A DNA stretch of 64,000 nt from Vondammii sp040505895 (GTDB taxonomy: Bacteria > Pseudomonadota > Gammaproteobacteria > Chromatiales > Chromatiaceae): assembly GCA_040505895.1 (NCBI GenBank), contig JBEVXU010000001.1, forward strand, positions 212,130 through 276,129. The letters are read 5' to 3'. Shown in pieces: positions 24,772 to 32,383 of the stretch (position 1 is its first letter; every line of letters begins with the position of its first letter). A program made the position numbers and the translations under genes. Below the pieces are notes generated by a model. That model made no database searches and was not told the DNA's origin. It was given only the letters and a program-made list of their open reading frames with translations.

Positions 24772-25746
24772 ATGAAACTGCAACAACTCAAATTTCTACT
24801 TGCGGTAGTGCAGAATGATCTCAACATCACCGCCGCGTCCGAGCACCTGTTCACATCTCAACCCGGCGTGAGTAAACAGATCAAGCTGTTGGAAAGGGAG
24901 CTGGGAGTACAGATCTTTGAACGGGCCGGGCGTCACCTCACCAGTATTACCCCCGCAGGAAAAACCATCATCCAGCGTGCTGAGGCTGCACTACGGGAAA
25001 TCGATTCGATACGAGATACTGCCAGGGAATTCAGCAATCCCGGACGTGGTAGCCTGTCGATTGCTACCACCCACACACAGGCCCGCTATGTACTGCCTCA
25101 AGTGATCCATCGCTTTCGTCAGCACTACCCCCAGGTCAACCTGCAAATGCACCAGGGCAATCCGGAGCAGATTTCAGAGATGGCGGCAACTGGTGCTGTG
25201 GATTTCGCCATCGCCACCAAGGCAATCGCGGAGCATGGCAAGCTGATCACTATGCCTTGCTACCAATGGAACCGGGTGATAATCACACCCTGCGACCACC
25301 CCTTACTCCACAGCGATCCACTGACGCTGAAGGCCATCGCAAACCATCCCATTGTCACCTACGTTTTTGGCTTTCCCGTCCGTTCACAGCTGGATACCTC
25401 TTTTCACGAACAGGGCCTTGAGCCCAACGTGGTGTTTACCGCCACCGATGCCGACGTCATCAAAACCTATGTGGAACTCGGCCTGGGTGTGGGAATTTTG
25501 GCCCGCATGGCCTACGACAAAGAGAAAGACAAAAACCTCTGCGCCTTGGATGCCAGCCACCTCTTCCCTGCCAGCACCACCCGGCTGGGTTTTCGCCCGG
25601 GAATCTTCTTACGTAGTTTTCACTATGATTTTATCGAGCTCTTTGCCTCACACCTTACACCTGAGGTTGTAGATACGGCCGTTGCTGCAACATCAGAACA
25701 GGACAGGGAGTGTTTGTTCAGGAGCATGGCATTACCAACACTTTAA
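24772..25746 (+). CDS. cysB: CysB-like LysR-family regulator
   Basis: A 324-residue LysR-type regulator, the same length as E. coli CysB. It starts MKLQQLKFLLAVVQNDLNIT and continues with TSQPGVSKQIKLLERELG (helix-turn-helix, about 20-45). The effector domain has the CysB-type ATTHTQARYVLP and FTATDADVIKTYVELGLGVGI. CysB senses N-acetylserine and activates sulfur assimilation; here its divergent partner is the DsrC-like gene. The ATG at 24772 is preferred over an upstream GTG because it restores the canonical N-terminus. Confidence 0.92.
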   Translation: MKLQQLKFLLAVVQNDLNITAASEHLFTSQPGVSKQIKLLERELGVQIFERAGRHLTSITPAGKTIIQRAEAALREIDSIRDTAREFSNPGRGSLSIATTHTQARYVLPQVIHRFRQHYPQVNLQMHQGNPEQISEMAATGAVDFAIATKAIAEHGKLITMPCYQWNRVIITPCDHPLLHSDPLTLKAIANHPIVTYVFGFPVRSQLDTSFHEQGLEPNVVFTATDADVIKTYVELGLGVGILARMAYDKEKDKNLCALDASHLFPASTTRLGFRPGIFLRSFHYDFIELFASHLTPEVVDTAVAATSEQDRECLFRSMALPTL

Positions 25747-25914
25747 GTGCTGACAGACAGCAGTGGCCTTTATCGCAGCAGGTCGACGCCGTTACCAATC
25801 AGTACACATGAGACTCCATTTCCACCCTGTAGTATCCTGCCCCAAATAAAACCGGAACCTTTCATGCTTCCGGCAATCTGACAGACAACACAAACTAATG
25901 GAACAGCCCTAAAG

Positions 25915-26814
25915 ATGACAACAAAAGTCCTATTTTTTCTATTGACCCTGACACTCTCTTTTGCCCCATCGGCCAAGCCGCTGGTGGACAACAAATGGCT
26001 GCAGGCCAACAAGGAAAAACCAGAACTGGTCATTCTCGACCTGCAAGCTGCACAGGCCTATCAGCGCTACCATATCCCAGGTGCGGTCAACAGCAGCTAC
26101 GCCTCCTGGCGCAGAAAAGGAGCCAAAGGCACGGTACAGATGATGACACCGCCTGGGGAGCTAGGAAAATTGATTGGTAAGCTGGGCATAGACAATGAGA
26201 GTCATGTGGTCCTTGTCACTACCGGCTCCAGCGCCGGTGATTTGGCCACCGCAGCCCGTGTCTACTGGAGTTTCAAAGCGCTGGGACACGACAAGGTATC
26301 GATTCTCGATGGTGGTTTGATCGGCTATGCCCAAAAGCGTGTCTATCCTCTACAAAAGGGCAACAACCGTCCACAAAAGAAGCGTTTTAACATCTCTCTC
26401 AGAAAAGCCTATCTACCGGATGCCGCTGCTGTAAAGCAGGCGTTGACGGAAGGTACGCTGGCTGTCGACAATCGTAGTCGGGCGGAGTTTCTCGGCATCT
26501 ACCTGGCCGGTGGCAAAGAGCGTACCGGCAACCTGCCCAAGGCGGTGAATCTCAACTACGAGTGGCTGACACTCAACGGCAGCGGCTGGATGCAGTCGCT
26601 GGAAAATTTGGAAAAAATCTACGCCGCCGGACAGGTTCCCACTAGCGGTCCTCAAATCAACTACTGCCATACCGGTCATCGGGCCGCCCTCGGCTGGTTC
26701 GTATCACATGAACTGCTCGGCAATACCCAGGCACGTCTCTATGACGGCTCCACCGCCGAGTGGGCGGTAGATCCATCTCTGGCGATGGAACAGCAGATCA
26801 AACTAGCTCAGTAA
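25915..26814 (+). CDS. Periplasmic tandem-rhodanese sulfurtransferase
   Basis: A 299-residue exported protein: signal peptide (1-20, SFAPSA) and two rhodanese domains (about 25-150 and 165-290). The second keeps the catalytic cysteine loop NYCHTGHRA (near 252-260) and so should carry persulfide. The first, as usual in tandem rhodaneses, has no Cys at the matching loop (VTTGSSAGD). It follows the CysB-like gene by 168 bp. A role in periplasmic sulfane or thiosulfate chemistry is inferred. Confidence 0.9.
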   Translation: MTTKVLFFLLTLTLSFAPSAKPLVDNKWLQANKEKPELVILDLQAAQAYQRYHIPGAVNSSYASWRRKGAKGTVQMMTPPGELGKLIGKLGIDNESHVVLVTTGSSAGDLATAARVYWSFKALGHDKVSILDGGLIGYAQKRVYPLQKGNNRPQKKRFNISLRKAYLPDAAAVKQALTEGTLAVDNRSRAEFLGIYLAGGKERTGNLPKAVNLNYEWLTLNGSGWMQSLENLEKIYAAGQVPTSGPQINYCHTGHRAALGWFVSHELLGNTQARLYDGSTAEWAVDPSLAMEQQIKLAQ

Positions 26815-26868
26815 AGCCATGCCAGACAGTCGCTCCAGACCGGTAGTTGCTCTACCCTCTGGGGCACC

Positions 26869-27780
26869 TCAATTAGCTTCATTGCAATGCAACTCTATCT
26901 CCAATGTGTTGTTCACTTTTGCAGACTCACGGATTTGATTTCTGCTGTCAGCGACAACTTTCACCCGTGTTGATGTGTCAGGCGGTAGTGATTGAAAGAG
27001 AGTAAATTCGGCACGGCCTCCCGGCTTCAGAAGAGCCTTGCTACGGTCAAATCCAAACAGAGCAACACCCTGCCAAGGTTTGCCATTCTTGTAGAGCTGT
27101 ATCCCGGCGCTGTTCTGCCGGTCATAAGCTGAGACAGGTACTCCTCTGCCACCACGATTAACCAGAGTCACCACCGGTCGGCAGCGTACGTCGAGCTTCA
27201 CCCCCGCCACTGCAAGGTCAGGCATTGAGGTGGCGGGTGCTTTTCCGACCGCTACAACTCTCTTTTGAGGGACCGGCTTCCTTACTATCTTCTCCGGTTG
27301 CCGTCGCACACTCTTGGCAGGAGCAGGTGCCGGGCTCCTCGACCGCTTACCCCTTTCAGGCATCACCACCTGACAATAGCCTCTATTCATCGCTTCCTGT
27401 AGAGGGTTCTTCACTTTTTTACCATCAAGGCGGGTGGTCACTTCACTCCTACCACCACTGATCGTAGCTTCCGTCCTGGTCTCTTTTGCCGCTTGTACCT
27501 CGCGAATATATTCCGCAGTCTCTTTGCGATATGACTCAGAAAAACGACACTCCATCACCATATTACCGGGCATCTGCTCATGAGCAAGACAGTTACCATC
27601 AGGGGCCGGGCCAATGATTTTTTTGACCATAGCTTTGCCGCTAAAGGGGTGCTTGAAGCTACACTCGTAGGGTTCGCATGCCTCCAGTTTATCGGCATAC
27701 TTTTCACATTCGGCCGCAACTGCCTGAGATTGCAGGGCAAAAAGCGTGATCGCCAATATCCATCGGATTTTCATCATCAA
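26869..27780 (-). CDS. Exported Cys-rich protein with C-terminal CARDB domain
   Basis: A 303-residue secreted protein: signal peptide (ending AVAA near 23), a Cys-rich N-terminal half (about 24-145, with at least seven Cys), a Pro/Arg/Lys-rich linker (about 146-190) and a CARDB-type beta domain (about 195-300: PDLAVAGVKLD, LVNRGGRGVPVSAYD, DSRNQIRESAKVNNTLEIEL). CARDB folds mediate adhesion or protein contacts in the envelope. I do not recognise the N-terminal half. It converges with the rhodanese gene. Confidence 0.75.
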   Translation of the reverse strand: MMMKIRWILAITLFALQSQAVAAECEKYADKLEACEPYECSFKHPFSGKAMVKKIIGPAPDGNCLAHEQMPGNMVMECRFSESYRKETAEYIREVQAAKETRTEATISGGRSEVTTRLDGKKVKNPLQEAMNRGYCQVVMPERGKRSRSPAPAPAKSVRRQPEKIVRKPVPQKRVVAVGKAPATSMPDLAVAGVKLDVRCRPVVTLVNRGGRGVPVSAYDRQNSAGIQLYKNGKPWQGVALFGFDRSKALLKPGGRAEFTLFQSLPPDTSTRVKVVADSRNQIRESAKVNNTLEIELHCNEAN

Positions 27781-27954
27781 GCTCCTTATTTAGGCACTCC
27801 ATGAGTATAGCGGATCAAAATAGAGGGCATAAAAAATATCACCGGATTCACTTGGTAGCCTTCTTTTCCCCTGCGAGCTGAATGTAAGAGTTACTTCACC
27901 TTGTCACCTTTGGTGGTGCTCATCGCGTGACAGTTCAGGTAGAGAGCAACTTGA

Positions 27955-28194
27955 ACCTAGAATCCTCAGTTGACCGCTCCATTCTACGGGCAACGCATTG
28001 ATTTTAATTGCATTGACTGCGATTGCCTATTTCACTCTCCGGGTGAATTACGCTACAGGGCGGATAGCACATTTGCGGTGGTGCATTACGGCGTTACAAC
28101 GCCTTGGAATAGAACAACTATGACCCGTCGCTGTGCCTTGTACTGCACCACCGCAAGTGTACTCTCCACCCTGTCCGACTGAGGATTCTAGGTT
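27955..28194. mobile_element. Inverted-repeat element, CCTAGAATCCKCAGTTG family, copy 1
   Basis: Ends AACCTAGAATCCTCAGT and ACTGAGGATTCTAGGTT enclose about 240 bp. Inside, TTGCGGTGGTGCA pairs with TGCACCACCGCAA. A second copy with the same plan is at 44486-44727. No coding frame. The rest of the 27781-28270 spacer holds nothing else I can name. Confidence 0.75.
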
Positions 28195-28270
28195 GAAGAA
28201 AGCTCCCATTTAAGAGAGTTCCCGCGTAACATGGAGTGTTATCTGTAATGTTTCATGAGGTGGCGGAGCC

Positions 28271-28723
28271 ATGCCCGGCATACGACTTATTAAAAAATAT
28301 CCCAACCGCCGACTCTACGATACCGAGCTGAGTCGCTACATCACCTTGGCCAATATTCGTGAACTGGTGATAAAGGGCATCAGTTTTAAGGTTGTCGATA
28401 CCAGCAGCAATAGTGATCTGACACGCTCCATCCTGTTACAGATCATGCTGGATGAAGAGTCCGGGGAAGAACCCCTGTTCAGCCCCAATATGCTTGCTCA
28501 AATCATCCGCTTCTATGGCGGTACGTCCCAAAGTGTGTTCGCACGCTATCTGGAAGAGAGCCTGACGCTGTTCGTGCAGCAGCAGGAGAAGATCGAGAGC
28601 GCAATCGCTGCCGACCCAATCGAGACGATGAGCGATATGGCAGAGAACAACATCAAGGTGGAGAGTGAGATGCAACGCAACTTCTTCAAGGCTGCGGGAT
28701 TTACCGGCACAACGAAAAAATAG
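28271..28723 (+). CDS. phaR: Polyhydroxyalkanoate synthesis regulator PhaR
   Basis: A 150-residue repressor of PHA granule genes. The N-terminal DNA-binding domain is diagnostic: IRLIKKYPNRRLYDTELSRYI (about 4-24) and VIKGISFKVVDTSSNSDLTR; the granule-associated repeat follows (ILLQIMLDEE). A GAGGTGG ribosome site precedes the ATG. No phaC, phaB or phasin gene is adjacent, so its targets are elsewhere. The repeat at 27955 lies just upstream. Confidence 0.93.
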   Translation: MPGIRLIKKYPNRRLYDTELSRYITLANIRELVIKGISFKVVDTSSNSDLTRSILLQIMLDEESGEEPLFSPNMLAQIIRFYGGTSQSVFARYLEESLTLFVQQQEKIESAIAADPIETMSDMAENNIKVESEMQRNFFKAAGFTGTTKK

Positions 28724-28998
28724 CCCCTCCTCTCCAATGATAAACATTAAGAGTTCGGTCCGACTCCCCTGCCGGGCTTTTTTGCCCAAAATATACCGCT
28801 CATAGCCGCCCTCTCTACCTGTTTTAAATTCCCCCATTATGCCAAGCGTTTTTCTCGATCACTATTCAGCCTAAACTTACATTGGAATTAGTCTAAAGCT
28901 TGGTGTAACACCCTGCTTAATCGAAACGGCATCGCCGGAAAAACCGATAGCGGTAAATTCAGCTCGATGCCATACCCATTTATACCGGGAGGATAGAG

Positions 28999-30243
28999 AT
29001 GCCAAAACCAATGCACGACACGCCCATGCTGGATCAACTGGAGAGCGGCCCCTGGCCCAGCTTTGTAACCGGTCTCAAACGCTTGGCCAAAGAGAACGAT
29101 ATGATGGTCGATCTGATGGGTCAGCTGGAGACCTCCTACGAGACGAAGAAGGGTTACTGGAAGGGCGGCACAGTCGGCGTCATCGGCTACGGCGGCGGTG
29201 TTATACCCCGTTTTACCGAGCTCAAGGACGAAGAGGGTAATGCCCTCTTCCCAGATGCTGCAGAGTTCCATACACTCCGAATTATGCCTCCTCCCGGCAT
29301 GCACTATGACACCAGCACCATTCGCAAATTTTGTGATGTCTGGGAGAAGTACGGTTCCGGCCTGATCGCTTTTCATGGCCAGTCAGGCGATATCATGCTC
29401 CAGGGCTGCACTACTGACAACGTACAGCCCGCCTTCGATGAGATCAACGAGATGGGCTTCGATATGGGTGGTGCAGGCCCGGCGGTGCGCACCGGCATGT
29501 CCTGTGTAGGTGCCGCCCGTTGTGAGCAATCCTGTGTCGATGAGGGCCGCACCATGCGCATGCTGGTCAACAACGCACTCGATGACATGCATCGTCCGGC
29601 CCTGCCGTACAAAATGAAGTACAAGGTCTCAGGCTGCCCCAACGACTGCATGAACTCCATTCAGCGTGCCGACTTCGCCACTATTGGCACTTGGCGTGAC
29701 GACATCAAGGTCGATCAAGAGGAGGTCAAGAAGTACGTTGCCGAGATGGGCCGCAAGAAAATCATCGATAACGTGATCACCCGCTGCCCCACCCAGGCGT
29801 TGTCTCTGAATAATGACGACACCCTGGCCATAGACAACAGCAACTGTGTTCGCTGCATGCACTGCATCAACGTAATGACCAAGGCTCTGTCGCCTGGTGA
29901 TGACAAGGGGGTCAGCATACTGATCGGTGGCAAGCGTACCCTGAAGATCGGTGACCTGATGGGTACTGTGATCGTGCCTTTTCACAAGATGGAAACAGAC
30001 GAAGACTATGAGTGGCTGGAAGAGCTGGCTACCGAGGTGTTGGACTTCTTCGCCGAGAATGCCCTGGAGCACGAGCGTACCGGTGAGATGATTGAGCGTA
30101 TTGGCTTGACCAACTTCCTCGAAGGTATCGGTGTCGAAATTGATCCCAACATGATCTCCCGTCCTCGTATGAATCCATATGTACGTATAGATGACTGGGA
30201 AGGTGAAGTTGCCAAATGGGAAGAGCGCAAGGCTGCTCAGTAA
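28999..30243 (+). CDS. dsrA: Dissimilatory sulfite reductase, alpha subunit, without dsrB
   Basis: A 414-residue DsrA, full length for the family. Siroheme/Fe-S ligands are present as CVGAARC (C-x5-C, near 172) and CPNDC (C-x3-C, near 212). The inserted ferredoxin domain keeps RCPTQAL and NCVRCMHC. TPMLDQLESGPWPSF at the N-terminus and KGYWKGGTVGVIGYGGG resemble the oxidative (reverse) enzymes of sulfur oxidisers; CEQSCVDE after the first ligand pair is unlike the oxidative DsrA I know. DsrA works as an A2B2 complex, yet dsrB does not follow: a terminator lies 22 bp past the stop, then ubiA on the other strand. GGAGGAT precedes the ATG. Confidence 0.93.
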   Translation: MPKPMHDTPMLDQLESGPWPSFVTGLKRLAKENDMMVDLMGQLETSYETKKGYWKGGTVGVIGYGGGVIPRFTELKDEEGNALFPDAAEFHTLRIMPPPGMHYDTSTIRKFCDVWEKYGSGLIAFHGQSGDIMLQGCTTDNVQPAFDEINEMGFDMGGAGPAVRTGMSCVGAARCEQSCVDEGRTMRMLVNNALDDMHRPALPYKMKYKVSGCPNDCMNSIQRADFATIGTWRDDIKVDQEEVKKYVAEMGRKKIIDNVITRCPTQALSLNNDDTLAIDNSNCVRCMHCINVMTKALSPGDDKGVSILIGGKRTLKIGDLMGTVIVPFHKMETDEDYEWLEELATEVLDFFAENALEHERTGEMIERIGLTNFLEGIGVEIDPNMISRPRMNPYVRIDDWEGEVAKWEERKAAQ

Positions 30244-30264
30244 GTTAACAAGAGGTGAACAAAA

Positions 30265-30298
30265 CCCCGGCGGCCTGAAAAGGCCCCGGGGTTTTTTT
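30265..30298 (+). terminator. Bidirectional terminator between dsrA and ubiA
   Basis: CCCCGG and GGCCT pair with AGGCC and CCGGGG (one bulged base), GAAA loop, then T7. The AAAA before the stem gives a T tract on the minus strand. The ubiA stop lies in the T tract. Confidence 0.88.
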
Positions 30299-31202
30299 AC
30301 ATCAGGTAATCGACCAATAACCCGACAAACACCACGATGCCGAAGATATTGTTGTTTAGGAATGCGGAAAAATAACCAGCAGGATCACGCCTCCTTATCA
30401 GCATATGCTGGTAAGCAAACAGCAGCGCGGCGAACAGCACGGCGATATAGTAGTAAGGGCCCAAATCCACCTTTATGCCAATCAACAGCAGCAGACCGAT
30501 CATAAACAGCTGCATCAGACTGATCACCAGCAGATCATAACGGCCAAACAGGATAGCGGTGGATTTGACACCGATCTTGACGTCATCATCACGGTCGACC
30601 ATGGCGTACTGGGTATCGTAGATCATCGCCCAGATGACGGTAGCGAGATAGAGCAGCCAGCCGACCGGTGCAACCGTTTCAGTCAGTGCGGTAAAAGCCA
30701 TCGGCACAGCGATACCGAAAGCCATACCCAGCACCATCTGAGGCAGATGGGTGTAGCGTTTCATAAAGGGGTAGGAGGCTGCCAGCAGCAAGGCGACAAA
30801 CGACATCAGGATAGTTTGAATATTGAGCAGCAACACCAAGCCAAAGGAGAGCAGTACCAGAACAGCGAATACCCCCAACGCCTCTTTCGGCGAAACCTCC
30901 CCCGTTACAATGGGACGGTTACAGGTACGCTCCACCTTGCCGTCGATGTTACGGTCAGCATAGTCGTTGATGGCACAGCCGGCAGAGCGCATCAGCGTCA
31001 CACCAAGGATAAAAACCACCAGCACATCCCAGGGGGGCCGCCCCTCTCCCGCAATCCACAGCGCCCACATGGCGGGCCAGAGTAGCAATAGGATGCCGAT
31101 GGGCCGGTCCAGACGGACCAGCCTAGCGTAATTTAACAGTCGCTTCTTCAGTGATGGCGACCCGGGATTGAATTCGGCCCGGGTTCCTTGCTCTTTGATC
31201 AT
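30297..31202 (-). CDS. ubiA: 4-hydroxybenzoate polyprenyltransferase
   Basis: UbiA attaches the polyprenyl tail to 4-hydroxybenzoate in ubiquinone synthesis. The 301-residue membrane protein has both Asp-rich motifs, NDYADRNIDGKVERTCNRP (near 76-94) and YDTQYAMVDRDDDVKIG, plus eight or nine hydrophobic helices. Its normal operon partner ubiC lies upstream but is separated by a 266-bp inverted-repeat element that begins 2 bp from the start codon. Confidence 0.96.
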   Translation of the reverse strand: MIKEQGTRAEFNPGSPSLKKRLLNYARLVRLDRPIGILLLLWPAMWALWIAGEGRPPWDVLVVFILGVTLMRSAGCAINDYADRNIDGKVERTCNRPIVTGEVSPKEALGVFAVLVLLSFGLVLLLNIQTILMSFVALLLAASYPFMKRYTHLPQMVLGMAFGIAVPMAFTALTETVAPVGWLLYLATVIWAMIYDTQYAMVDRDDDVKIGVKSTAILFGRYDLLVISLMQLFMIGLLLLIGIKVDLGPYYYIAVLFAALLFAYQHMLIRRRDPAGYFSAFLNNNIFGIVVFVGLLVDYLM

Positions 31203-31204
31203 CC

Positions 31205-31470
31205 TAGTGTAGTGTCCTGTACTAAACGGTAATTAAGCGAGGCGAGAAGGTATTAGCTGCAAGGCGCGTCGCGCAGGGAATGGCGCGCCCTTTACAAGAG
31301 ACGCAACGCAGCAGATGATGCCTTCTCGCCTCGCCCGAAGGGAGACCCACAAAAAACCCAATCCTGCGTTACAGCCTTTGTTAAGGGGGAAACCATTAAC
31401 TGCAGGCTGCGCCTTGACTTGAATCTTTTGTGGGTCTCTTAATATCCGCTTAGTATAGGACACTACACTA
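31205..31470. mobile_element. MITE-like element, TAGTGTAGTGTCC family, splitting ubiC-ubiA
   Basis: The 21-bp ends match at 20 positions: TAGTGTAGTGTCC at 31205 and GGACACTACACTA ending at 31470, and both are bordered by C/G to give CTAG. Inside are further dyads (GCGAGGCGAGAAGG with CCTTCTCGCCTCGC; GAGACCCACAAAA with TTTTGTGGGTCTC). No coding frame. The right end forms the final Val codon and TAG stop of ubiC. Confidence 0.82.
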
Positions 31471-32029
31471 GACTATCCGGTAGAAAAATCTCGTTTACCA
31501 ACAGGGGCTTTCCGGCAAGATAGAAGAGTGTTCGACGTCCCCAAACCGATTCAACACGCCGTTCCAATCGCCCGGAGGCATCGGCAAACAGCCGGTGCCT
31601 GGGGGTGAGTCGAGCCATCTCGGTGACGCCACGCTGCATCTGTCGATGAGTAAACAGCACTTCACCCAACGGCCGCTCACCCAACCGGGTCAGCTGGCGG
31701 GCGGCACCGGTCAGGCTTGAAGCGGGTATCAGAGTGCGGGCAAAAACCCAGGGAACACCATCACACAATAGTTCCACCTCACGTACCACGGCAACCTCCC
31801 TTGCCCTCATGCCCAGCAGTCTATTCTCGCTGTAGAGCGGCCGTCCCCACCCCTGATTAAGCAGACGAACACGAAAGTTCCCCCGGCTGGCAACTTTCAG
31901 CCTCGCGGTAAGAGAGCCGGTATCCCGCAACCAACTCTGAACGGTGCCGGAGACTCCTGTGTAGCGAAGATGCGGCCACTCAGCCCAAGGGGCCTCACGG
32001 GTTGGGTTCTGTTTTTCAGCTTGGTCCAC
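31463..32029 (-). CDS. ubiC: Chorismate pyruvate-lyase
   Basis: UbiC splits chorismate into 4-hydroxybenzoate and pyruvate, the first committed step to ubiquinone. The 188-residue protein shows SLTARLKVASRGNFRVRLLNQGW (about 39-61; active-site Arg), REVELLCDGVPWVFARTLIP (about 84-103) and a C-terminal LLVNEIFLP with the conserved Glu. The last two codons and stop overlap the repeat element, which may have replaced the native end. Confidence 0.93.
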   Translation of the reverse strand: MDQAEKQNPTREAPWAEWPHLRYTGVSGTVQSWLRDTGSLTARLKVASRGNFRVRLLNQGWGRPLYSENRLLGMRAREVAVVREVELLCDGVPWVFARTLIPASSLTGAARQLTRLGERPLGEVLFTHRQMQRGVTEMARLTPRHRLFADASGRLERRVESVWGRRTLFYLAGKPLLVNEIFLPDSLV

Positions 32030-32153
32030 GCGATCTGACTATATCTGGGGAAAACGGACATTATCGCTGATTTTTTATCGGCTTTCCCCTCTTTCGCAGT
32101 TTTAACTTCTTCTCCACTTATGAGGGTGTTGTAAAAGTCCCTTCTCCCCCTTA

Positions 32154-32297
32154 GAGGGTGTCGTAAAAGCACCAGTCCCTTCTCCCTACGAGGGAGAAGG
32201 TTAGGATGAGGGTGTATTAAATCAATAAGTTACCTATTGATTCCCCTCACCCTAATCCTCTCCCCCGGTGGGGAGAGGGGACTTTTGCGACACCCTC
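32154..32297. repeat. Inverted-repeat element GAGGGTGTCGTAAAAG
   Basis: GAGGGTGTCGTAAAAG at 32154 and CTTTTGCGACACCCTC ending 32297 bracket GGGAGAAGG/CCTCTCCCC dyads. A partial copy (GAGGGTGTTGTAAAAG) starts near 32123. The rest of the 32030-32383 spacer between ubiC and recG holds only more of this low-complexity GAGGG/CCCTC sequence. Confidence 0.75.
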
Positions 32298-32383
32298 CCT
32301 TATGGGAGAGGGTTGCTGATTCCCTCGGTCCTTCGAGGAAAGGAGATGGAACCTCAGTGGATGAGTTCTTAGTTCAGGCAACC

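Noticed and set aside
31205..31470. Insertion sequence with transposase
   Set aside because: Only 266 bp with no coding frame; it can only be non-autonomous.
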